Source of the DNA: Bradyrhizobium macuxiense
GTDB lineage: Bacteria > Pseudomonadota > Alphaproteobacteria > Rhizobiales > Xanthobacteraceae
DNA: 64,000 nucleotides
Direction of reading: 5' to 3'
Assembly (NCBI RefSeq): GCF_007993935.1
Contig: NZ_VITY01000010.1
Coordinates: forward strand, 62,001 to 126,000
Part shown: positions 30,448 to 37,552 of the stretch, one piece after another
Position numbering within the stretch: the stretch's first letter is position 1
How the letters are laid out: the number at the start of each line of letters is the position of its first letter
The notes under the pieces: model-generated
What the model was told of the DNA's origin: nothing
The model's database searches: none
The model's input: only the letters and a program-made list of their open reading frames with translations
Translations under genes and position numbers: made by a program

Positions 30448-30786
30448 ATGGCAAGACCGCCCCGCCAATCCGGACCCGGCAATGCCGCCCCGCCGCCGGC
30501 GGAAGCAACAGCCTCAGCCTCAGCCGTCGCCGACGCACGGCGCCCGCTGGAAGCGGCTGTTGTCGCCCGTCCGAAGATCGCCACCACGCCCGCTCCGCCG
30601 ACGACCTCGGCCTACATGGCACCGCCGCAGGGCCCCGGCGCCCCCCAGCAGATGCGCCATGACGGCTCGCCGAGCTCGGAGGAGAGACTCAACACCGCGA
30701 TGAAGGTCCTGCTCGATCCGGCGGCACGTGCGATGCAGAGCAAGGTTTATTCCGGACAGGCGCGAAATTGGACCCGCCGATCGTGA
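30448..30786 (+). CDS. Small Pro/Ala-rich protein C, unknown
   Basis: 112 aa, low complexity in the first two thirds (Pro, Ala, Gln). A more ordinary C-terminus (SSEERLNTAMKVLLDPAARA, then MQSKVYSGQARN) could fold as one or two helices. The ATG at 30448 follows GGAG at about ten bases. It shares the Pro/Ala-rich character of the protease linker. No family is recognised. It is the third small gene in line behind the PatG-like protease, 95 nt before the methyltransferase-like gene. Confidence 0.6.
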   Translation: MARPPRQSGPGNAAPPPAEATASASAVADARRPLEAAVVARPKIATTPAPPTTSAYMAPPQGPGAPQQMRHDGSPSSEERLNTAMKVLLDPAARAMQSKVYSGQARNWTRRS

Positions 30787-30881
30787 CCGGCTTTGCACGT
30801 TGAGGCGCGCTTCGATTCGTTACCAACGCAACGGCCCGCCCGATCCGGTGGCGCGGCCGTTGCCGTTCGCCGGAGAGAGAC

Positions 30882-31568
30882 ATGGACGAGAACGGCAATC
30901 ATCCGACCATCAATCTGCGCGGCGCCGTCTTCACATGCGTGGGCCTCGGAACACTCCTGTTTCTCACGGCCGGCACCGTGCGCTGGACCGGCGCATGGCT
31001 GTTCCTGCTCGAGATCACGATCGGCGGACTGATCACCGAGGCCTGGCTCGCCAGGCACGATCCGGGACTGCTGGCGGAGCGGCGCACCGTGCGCGGCCAG
31101 GCCGAATGGGATCGCGTCATCACATCGATCATGCCGCTGTTGTGGCTGACATGGCTGCCGCTAATGGCGCTGGATGCGGTGCGCTACCAGGCATCGGTCG
31201 TCCCCTTCTGGCTGCAATGCGCCGGCGCGCTGATGATCGCCGCATCGTTCTACATCGTCTACCGGACCTATCGCGCAAACAGCTACGCCGCGCCGGTCGT
31301 GAAGATCCAGCGCGAGCGCGGGCATGCCGCGGTGACCACCGGGCCGTACGCCTATGTGCGGCACCCGATCTATGCCAGCGGCCTGTTGACCTATGCCGGC
31401 ACGCCGCTGCTGCTCGGATCCTGGTACGGCCTTGTCATCGTGCCGGTCATGGCGGCGCTGCTCGGCCTGAGGTCGATGATGGAGGAGCGGATGCTCACCG
31501 CCGAGCTCGACGGCTATGCCGAATATCTCGGGCGCGTGCGTTACCGCCTGGTTCCGATGGTCTGGTGA
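30882..31568 (+). CDS. Isoprenylcysteine carboxyl methyltransferase-like membrane protein
   Basis: 228-aa polytopic membrane protein of the ICMT/PEMT-like superfamily. Five or so hydrophobic segments are seen. The C-terminal SAM-binding signature is visible as TTGPYAYVRHPIYASGL followed by EERMLTAELDGYAEYLGRVRYRLVP, where the RHP and EE motifs are typical. Bacterial members methylate varied, mostly unknown, substrates. The ATG at 30882 follows GGAGAGAG. The same strand and close spacing behind the small ORFs make it a possible tailoring enzyme of the PatG-like locus, but it could equally be an independent gene. Confidence 0.87.
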   Translation: MDENGNHPTINLRGAVFTCVGLGTLLFLTAGTVRWTGAWLFLLEITIGGLITEAWLARHDPGLLAERRTVRGQAEWDRVITSIMPLLWLTWLPLMALDAVRYQASVVPFWLQCAGALMIAASFYIVYRTYRANSYAAPVVKIQRERGHAAVTTGPYAYVRHPIYASGLLTYAGTPLLLGSWYGLVIVPVMAALLGLRSMMEERMLTAELDGYAEYLGRVRYRLVPMVW

Positions 31569-31722
31569 GCCCGTTCCGTATGGCGGAGTTTGCCGCGAAC
31601 TGGCGGCTTGCCTGATCGGCGGCAATTCCAATAAAGAAGGCGTAACGCGCGTTTCCCTGTCTTCGGCCAAACGGCCGGACGACCCGAGGCGAAGCCGCCG
31701 CTTTGCAACGGGCAGGACATTG

Positions 31723-32355
31723 ATGATCGAGGCAGTGATCTGGGATTTCGGCGGCGTCTTGACCACCTCGCCGTTCGAGGCATTCGCGCGCTATGAGACC
31801 GAGCGTGGCCTGCCGATCGACATCATCCGCCGCACCAACGCCGCCAACCATCTCGAAAACGCCTGGGCCAAGTTCGAGCGCGCCGAGATCGGGATCGACG
31901 CGTTCGACGCGCTGTTCGCAATGGAATCCAAGGCGCTCGGCGCCGAGGTGCGCGGCAAGGACGTGCTGCCGCTGCTCTCCGGTGACCTGCGGCCCGAAAT
32001 GGTCGAGGCGCTCAAGCGCATCAAGGCGCAGTTCAAGACCGGCTGCATCACCAACAATCTGCCGTCGAACGCAATCGGCAGCCACAGCGGACGCACGCTC
32101 TATGTCGCCGAGGTTATGGCGCTGTTCGACCATGTCATCGAGTCCGCGAAGATCGGCCTGCGCAAGCCCGATCCGCGCATCTACCGGATGATGGTGGAGA
32201 CGCTGCAAGTGAACCCTGCGAACTGCGTCTATCTCGACGATCTCGGGGTCAATTTGAAGCCGGCGCGCGAGATGGGCATGACCACGATCAAGGTCGCGAA
32301 CGCCGCGCAGGCGATCTCCGAGCTTGAAGCGGCGACCGGCCTCACGCTGAGGTGA
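31723..32355 (+). CDS. HAD superfamily hydrolase (subclass IA)
   Basis: 210 aa. Motif I is WDFGGVLTT, which has a Gly in place of the second acidic residue of DxD as in the epoxide-hydrolase N-domain/YihX-like group. Motif II is ITNNLPS, the motif III lysine is in KIGLRKPDPRIY, and motif IV is YLDDLGVNLKPA. It is expected to be a cytoplasmic phosphatase of a small sugar or nucleotide phosphate. The ATG at 31723 is chosen from homology; upstream open frame is not conserved. Isolated gene. Confidence 0.88.
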   Translation: MIEAVIWDFGGVLTTSPFEAFARYETERGLPIDIIRRTNAANHLENAWAKFERAEIGIDAFDALFAMESKALGAEVRGKDVLPLLSGDLRPEMVEALKRIKAQFKTGCITNNLPSNAIGSHSGRTLYVAEVMALFDHVIESAKIGLRKPDPRIYRMMVETLQVNPANCVYLDDLGVNLKPAREMGMTTIKVANAAQAISELEAATGLTLR

Positions 32356-32465
32356 AGCGGCTTACCCGCACATTCACTCCGCATTCAGGCGGCGGCCTCT
32401 AATTGTCAGCCTCCCCGTGGATCACGGCGCGATCGCAAGATCGCATCATGATCCTTTCCTGGTCT

Positions 32466-32511
32466 GAGCATGACGTTCCGGAAAACCGATGCTCGTTTCT
32501 CCGGATCATGC
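32466..32511. repeat. Short inverted-repeat element, family F copy 1
   Basis: GAGCATGACGTTCCGGAAAA is followed, after a short loop, by CTCCGGATCATGC. It matches 49332-49378. It lies directly upstream of the RBS of the next gene. Confidence 0.72.
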
Positions 32512-32528
32512 CCGCGGAGGCACATCCC

Positions 32529-32843
32529 ATGAAACGTCTCGTCGTCGCCCTGGTCTCGGCCACCTCGCTGCTGGTCTCGGTCGCAGCGTTCGCGCAATCA
32601 ACCTCAACCCCCGCAGCGACGCCGGCGGCAGCTCCCGCGCAGGAGAGCACGTCCACAGCGCCGGTGCCCGGTGCGAAGCGCGCGGCCTGTCAGAGCGCGG
32701 CGAAGGCGCTGAAGGGTCAGGAGCGGCACGACCAGATGCAGCTCTGCATGGCGCAAGCGCATCTCGACTGCCTGAAGCAGGCGATCGACCAGAAGATCGT
32801 CGGCCCGCAGCGCAAGGATTTCGTGAAGAGCTGCGCAAGCTAA
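32529..32843 (+). CDS. Small secreted Cys-containing protein
   Basis: 104 aa. A Sec signal peptide (MKRLVVALVSATSLLVSVAAFA) is followed by a Thr/Ala/Pro-rich spacer (about 24-48), then a compact domain with four Cys (ACQSAAKAL, LCMAQAHLDCL and KSC) that could form two disulfides. GGAGG sits ten bases before the ATG. No family is recognised with confidence. Likely periplasmic. Confidence 0.8.
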   Translation: MKRLVVALVSATSLLVSVAAFAQSTSTPAATPAAAPAQESTSTAPVPGAKRAACQSAAKALKGQERHDQMQLCMAQAHLDCLKQAIDQKIVGPQRKDFVKSCAS

Positions 32844-32878
32844 AGGCGCCGGCAAGCGGTGGCCACGATAGGCGTTCT

Positions 32879-32964
32879 GTAGCCCGGATGGAGCGCAGCG
32901 AAATCCGGGACAGACTATCCGGGGAAAAACCTCCCCGGATTGCGCTTCGCTTCATCCGGGCTAC
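32879..32964. repeat. Inverted-repeat element, family D copy 1
   Basis: GTAGCCCGGATGGAGCGCAG pairs with CGCTTCGCTTCATCCGGGCTAC. The middle also pairs (ATCCGGGGA with TCCCCGGAT). A second copy is at 52309-52395. Confidence 0.87.
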
Positions 32965-33122
32965 GCACTTCCTTTGGTATTGCGCTCGGCGGAATACCCC
33001 GGAACCATGCGCCAACTCCAGCCTTTGGTCTCCTCGCCGTTGCGGGCCAAACGAGCCTTGTGCTTTGCCCGCAACGGGCGCAGAACAGGTCCGAGTTCAA
33101 GGCAAATTCGGAGCTGATCCTC

Positions 33123-34070
33123 GTGGCTGACACCAGGCCCACCGCCTCGATCGAGGCCGTGGAAAGCGGCCTCGCCGCACAAGGCTATATTGCGAGCCGG
33201 CAGATCGCGACCGCAGTCTATCTGTCGCAGCAGATCGAGAAGCCGATCCTGGTCGAAGGCCCCGCCGGCGTCGGCAAGACCGAGCTGGCAAAGGCGATCG
33301 CCGCCTGGCGCGGCATGAAGATGATCCGCTTGCAGTGCTACGAGGGCCTCGATGAGGCCAAGGCACTGTATGAGTGGAAATACGCCAAGCAGCTGCTCTA
33401 CACCCAGATCCTGAAGGACAAGCTCGGCGAGGTGCTCGGCGGCGCGCAGTCGCTGGCGGCGGCGCTCGACCAGCTCCACACCTTCGGCGACGTGTTTTTC
33501 TCCAAGGAATTCGTCGAGCCGCGGCCGCTGCTGCAGGCGCTGGAGCAGCCCGCCGGCTGCGTGCTGCTGATCGACGAGATCGACAAGTCGGACGCCGAAT
33601 TCGAATCGCTGCTCTTGGAAATCCTCTCCGACTTCCAGGTCACGATCCCCGAGCTCGGCACCGTCTCCGCGGTGGCGCCGCCGACCGTGATCCTGACCTC
33701 GAACAGCGAACGCGATCTCGGCGACGCCTTGAAGCGGCGCTGCCTGCATCTGCACATCGGCTTCCCCGAGCAGAAGCTGGAAGAGCGCATCGTCGAGAGC
33801 CGGGTGCCCGGCATCTCGCAGACGCTGCGCAAGCAGATGGTCGGCTTCATCCACGAGATCCGCTCGCTGGACCTGAAGAAGCTGCCCTCGGTCAGCGAAG
33901 CGATCGACTGGGCGCGCGTGCTGGTGCTGCTGCAGGCCAGCGAGCTCGACCACGAGATCGTCAAGGACACGCTCAACGTGCTCCTGAAATACGAGGCCGA
34001 CATCGAGGCCGCGACGCCGCAGATCTCGTCCTTCATCGCCAAGGCGTCGCGCCAGGGCGTGTTTAGTTAA
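33123..34070 (+). CDS. MoxR/CoxD-type AAA+ ATPase
   Basis: 315 aa. Walker A is EGPAGVGKTELAK (about 43-55), Walker B LLIDEIDKSD, sensor 1 TSNSERDLGDALKRRC. The start is a GTG at 33123 with GGAG nine bases upstream. These ATPases work with a VWA partner in assembling or activating metalloenzymes; CoxD does this for molybdenum CO dehydrogenase. Its partner gene follows after six bases. Roughly 2 kb further on is a molybdenum hydroxylase cluster, which may be a client. Confidence 0.92.
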   Translation: MADTRPTASIEAVESGLAAQGYIASRQIATAVYLSQQIEKPILVEGPAGVGKTELAKAIAAWRGMKMIRLQCYEGLDEAKALYEWKYAKQLLYTQILKDKLGEVLGGAQSLAAALDQLHTFGDVFFSKEFVEPRPLLQALEQPAGCVLLIDEIDKSDAEFESLLLEILSDFQVTIPELGTVSAVAPPTVILTSNSERDLGDALKRRCLHLHIGFPEQKLEERIVESRVPGISQTLRKQMVGFIHEIRSLDLKKLPSVSEAIDWARVLVLLQASELDHEIVKDTLNVLLKYEADIEAATPQISSFIAKASRQGVFS

Positions 34071-34076
34071 GCCAAG

Positions 34077-35453
34077 ATGCGCGAGAACCTGCATCGCTTC
34101 TTTCGTGCGGCGCGGGGAGCCGGGGTCCGGGTCTCGCCGGCCGAAAGCATCGATGCGATGCGGGCGGTCGCGCAGGTCGGTTTCAACGACCGCGATATCC
34201 TGCGCGACACGTTCCTGCTGACGCTTGCCAAGACCCAGGACGAGAAGCGCGCACTCGGCGAATGCTTCGACCTGTTCTTCAGCCAGCCCGAGCCGCAGCA
34301 GGAAAGCGCCGAGCAGAGCAGGACGGACGACAACAAAGAATCCGGCGCCAACCCGTCGGCCGACGAGCATGGCGATAACGCGGGCGGCGCAGCCAACGAG
34401 AATGTCGGGCCGCTGGCGCAGATGCTGCTGTCGCAGGATCGCTCCGCGATCTCGACGGCGATCGCCAACGCCTCCGGCGCAGCCTCGCTGCCCGACATCC
34501 GCTATTTCACCCAGCGCGGCATCTTCCAGACCCGCATCCTCGATGCGATGGGCATCCAGCGCCTGCGCGACGACATCGACGAGCAGACCACGCGCAATCC
34601 GGCGCTCGCCGAGCGGCTGCAGGAGGCGCTCAACGGCCTGCGCGGCACCGTTCGCGACGCCGTCTCGCAGGCCCTGCTGCTCTATGGCCGCGAAGAGGCC
34701 GAGAACCTGCGCAACGAGATCCTGCGCAACGCGCCACTGGCTCGGATCGAGCCGCGCCAGGTCGAGCAGATGCGCGCGCTGATCCGCCAGATCGCGCGGC
34801 GGCTGCGCGAGCGCTATTCCAAGCCGCGCAAGCGCCAGCGCCGCGGCCATCTCGACGTCCGCCGCACGCTGCGCCGGAACGCGGCCTGGGGTGGCGTTCC
34901 CTTCCTGACAGCGTGGAAGCGCAAGCATCGCGACCGGCCGAAGATCGTCGCGCTGTGCGACGTCTCGGGTTCGGTCGCCCGCGTCTCGGACTTCTTCCTG
35001 CTCCTGATCCACAGCCTGCACGAGGTCGTCGACGACGTCCGCTCCTTCGCCTTCTCCGGCCATTTGATCGAGGTCAGCGACATCCTGGAATCGAACTCGC
35101 CGGAAGAGGCGATGAAGGAGATCATGTCCAAGGTCGGCTTCGGTTCGTCCGATTACGGCAATTCCTTCGCCGATTTCGAAGACAATTGGATGAGCGCGAT
35201 CACGCCGCAGACCACGGTGATCGTGCTCGGCGATGCCCGCAGTAACAATCTCGATCCGCGCGCCGACATCCTGCGCCGCATCGGCGAGCGCTCGAAGCGG
35301 CTGGTCTGGCTCAACCCCGAGGGCCGTATGGTCTGGGGCTTCGGCGATTCCGAGATGCCGCGCTACGCGACCTTCTGCACCGTGGTGCGCCAGTGCGCGA
35401 CCGCCCAGCAGCTCGAGCGCGCCGTGTCGGATATCGTCGCGACTTATCAGTAG
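34077..35453 (+). CDS. CoxE-type VWA domain protein
   Basis: 458 aa. A helical N-terminal half has an acidic/Asn-Glu-rich insert (about 80-105), a basic stretch (RYSKPRKRQRRGHLDVRRTL) follows, then a C-terminal VWA-like domain with MIDAS DVSGSV (about 301-306) and LGDARSN. It is the usual partner of MoxR/CoxD ATPases, encoded in the same operon with a 6-nt gap. The client is unknown here. The family call is firm. Confidence 0.92.
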   Translation: MRENLHRFFRAARGAGVRVSPAESIDAMRAVAQVGFNDRDILRDTFLLTLAKTQDEKRALGECFDLFFSQPEPQQESAEQSRTDDNKESGANPSADEHGDNAGGAANENVGPLAQMLLSQDRSAISTAIANASGAASLPDIRYFTQRGIFQTRILDAMGIQRLRDDIDEQTTRNPALAERLQEALNGLRGTVRDAVSQALLLYGREEAENLRNEILRNAPLARIEPRQVEQMRALIRQIARRLRERYSKPRKRQRRGHLDVRRTLRRNAAWGGVPFLTAWKRKHRDRPKIVALCDVSGSVARVSDFFLLLIHSLHEVVDDVRSFAFSGHLIEVSDILESNSPEEAMKEIMSKVGFGSSDYGNSFADFEDNWMSAITPQTTVIVLGDARSNNLDPRADILRRIGERSKRLVWLNPEGRMVWGFGDSEMPRYATFCTVVRQCATAQQLERAVSDIVATYQ

Positions 35454-35471
35454 ATCGCTCAGCCGCCCGGT

Positions 35472-35999
35472 CTAGATGGCGAGCGCCTCGGTGCGGAACA
35501 GCCAGCCGACGAATGCAATCAGCGTGAGCGCGATCGAGGCAGAAACACTGACGAGCTTGATCGTCGTGATCGCCTTCAGCACCGAGACCGACCGCGCCGC
35601 CGCGTCCGGGTCGCCGCGCAGCAACAGCCATGCCAGCAGGCAATCCTCGATCAGGTCGCTGAGCAGATACACCGCCGGCACGACGAGCCCGAGCCAGGCC
35701 GCCGACGGATAGATCTGGTTGAGCCAGTGCGATGACGCCGCACCCATCGCGCCCGCCAGCGCCAGCATGACGACGAGATCGAGCGGGAACAGGATCGGAA
35801 ATACATACTTCATCCTCAGATCGGACTGCACCAGCGCGCCGAGCTGGTCACCGCTGTAACTCAGCGTCTTCTCCGGAAAGCGGGTGCGGAATCGCTTAGC
35901 AAAAACGCGATCGGAATAGCTGCCGACCCACCAGAACAGTCCGAACGCACTCACCACCAGCCCCGCGAGAATGATCGTCACGAGAGCTTGACGGCTCAT
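35472..35999 (-). CDS. Hypothetical membrane protein
   Basis: 175 aa with four predicted hydrophobic segments: residues about 5-25 (ALVTIILAGLVVSAFGLFWW), then around LVVMLALAGAMG, LGLVVPAVYLLSDLI and SVSASIALTLIAFVGW. The soluble loop RFRTRFPEKTLSYSGD comes after the first helix. The ATG at 35999 is preferred because the first helix starts there; upstream frame has no similarity to it. No family is recognised. It is convergent with the CoxE-type gene. Confidence 0.75.
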   Translation of the reverse strand: MSRQALVTIILAGLVVSAFGLFWWVGSYSDRVFAKRFRTRFPEKTLSYSGDQLGALVQSDLRMKYVFPILFPLDLVVMLALAGAMGAASSHWLNQIYPSAAWLGLVVPAVYLLSDLIEDCLLAWLLLRGDPDAAARSVSVLKAITTIKLVSVSASIALTLIAFVGWLFRTEALAI

Positions 36000-36328
36000 G
36001 CCGATCGATTCCTGTCCTTGGTGGGCGAGCCGCGGAAAGCCGCAGGCCGAATGATCGCGCGCACCGGCGAGGTCCCTGGAAGGGAAAATTATCAACGCAA
36101 TATAACAATGATTGATGGACAGATTTCCACCTTTTCCAAAGCGTTGCAATTGAATTCCGGGGACGCTGTGCAGAGCGGGCTCTCATCCCGGAGCCGGTTG
36201 CAGCCATCCGCACGACGATTGCTGGTCACGCCCGCTACACAGAACCGTCTTCAATTGGAGATTGAATCATCCCCGCGTTCTGCCGTACATAGAAGCCGCG
36301 AATTTCACGGCGACCGCAGGGGCTACGG
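36000..36328. other. Spacer upstream of the DUF2235 gene
   Basis: 329 nt between divergent genes. It contains an AT-rich patch (around 36088-36160, AATTATCAACGCAATATAAC) likely to hold promoters. No gene, RNA or dispersed repeat was recognised. Confidence 0.55.
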
Positions 36329-37549
36329 ATGCCGAAGGATATTGTGATCTTGTGCGACGGCACCGGCAACGAGATCGGCGCCAATATTTCCAACGTCCTG
36401 AAGCTGTTTCGCGTCGCCGACAAGGATGACGGGCAGCGGATCTATTATCATCCGGGTCTCGGCACCATCGGTCTGCAGAACAGCTGGGGCCGTTTCAAGC
36501 AGGAGGCGTGGGGCCTGTTCGGCCTGGCCTTCGGCGCCGGTCTCGACAAGGACACGCTCGACGCCTACCAGTTTCTCTGCCGGCTCTGGGAGCCCGGCGA
36601 CCGGGTCTGGATGTTCGGCTTCAGCCGCGGTGCCTACACCGTGCGCACGCTGGCGGCTTTCGTGCATGTGATGGGCCTGTTGCCGGTCGACCAGCTCGAC
36701 CTCGCCGGCTACGCCTTCGGCGCCTACAAGAAGGCGAGCGCTGACGCCCAGAAGTCCGACGGGACGTTTGACCCTGCCCCGTTGAAGGAAGTCTGGCATT
36801 TCAGCCAAATCGCCGGCGGCCGCAACATCGACATCGAATTCGTCGGCGTCTGGGACACGGTGGCCTCGATCATCGTGCCGCGGCAGGACAACTTCCTGTT
36901 CGACATGCAGACGCTGCTGTTCACCCGCACCAATTCCAGCGTCAGGCGGTTCCGCCAGGCGATCTCGATCGACGAGCGCAGGCGCATGTTCCGCCTCAAC
37001 CGCTGGATCGAGCCGCAGAAATTCCGTACCGATCCGTTCGACCCGTCGACCGCGATCGACCAGGACATCCGCCAGGTCTGGTTCGCCGGTGTGCATTCCG
37101 ACGTCGGCGGCGGCTATCCGGAGGACCAGAGCGGGCCGTCGAAGTTTCCGCTGATCTGGATGCTCGAACAGGCCAGGGCCGCCGGGCTGCACATGGACCA
37201 AGCGCTGATCGATCATCTCGCCTGGGGGATGCCGCTACCGCCGCACACCCACGACTATGCGCCCCCGAGCGTGACGGACCCGCTGCACAATTCCCTGACC
37301 GCCGCCTGGGAAATCCTGGAGTGGATTCCGAAGCGCGACAAATGGAAGGAATGGCCGGAGCGGAAATCCTTCCTCGGCTTCTACCTGCCGCGCGGCGAGC
37401 CAAGGCCGATACCGGAAGGCGCGACCATCCACGCCTCGGTGCTGGAGCGGATGCAGAAGGATCCGGCCTACAAGCCGATCAACATGCCCAAGACCTACAC
37501 GGTCGAGCCAATGCCTGTGCCGCGGGCGCCACCCGCGCCGACGGTCTGA
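36329..37549 (+). CDS. DUF2235 family alpha/beta hydrolase
   Basis: 406 aa. The N-terminal ILCDGTGNEIG and nucleophile elbow GFSRGAYTVRT (Ser99) define the DUF2235 domain, also the catalytic core of Tle1-type phospholipase effectors of type VI secretion. VGVWDTVAS and FAGVHSDVGGGYPE supply the other catalytic residues. There is no signal peptide and no C-terminal toxin extension. No VgrG, PAAR or immunity gene is adjacent, so a housekeeping lipase/esterase role is as likely as an effector role. Confidence 0.9.
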   Translation: MPKDIVILCDGTGNEIGANISNVLKLFRVADKDDGQRIYYHPGLGTIGLQNSWGRFKQEAWGLFGLAFGAGLDKDTLDAYQFLCRLWEPGDRVWMFGFSRGAYTVRTLAAFVHVMGLLPVDQLDLAGYAFGAYKKASADAQKSDGTFDPAPLKEVWHFSQIAGGRNIDIEFVGVWDTVASIIVPRQDNFLFDMQTLLFTRTNSSVRRFRQAISIDERRRMFRLNRWIEPQKFRTDPFDPSTAIDQDIRQVWFAGVHSDVGGGYPEDQSGPSKFPLIWMLEQARAAGLHMDQALIDHLAWGMPLPPHTHDYAPPSVTDPLHNSLTAAWEILEWIPKRDKWKEWPERKSFLGFYLPRGEPRPIPEGATIHASVLERMQKDPAYKPINMPKTYTVEPMPVPRAPPAPTV

Positions 37550-37552
37550 GAT

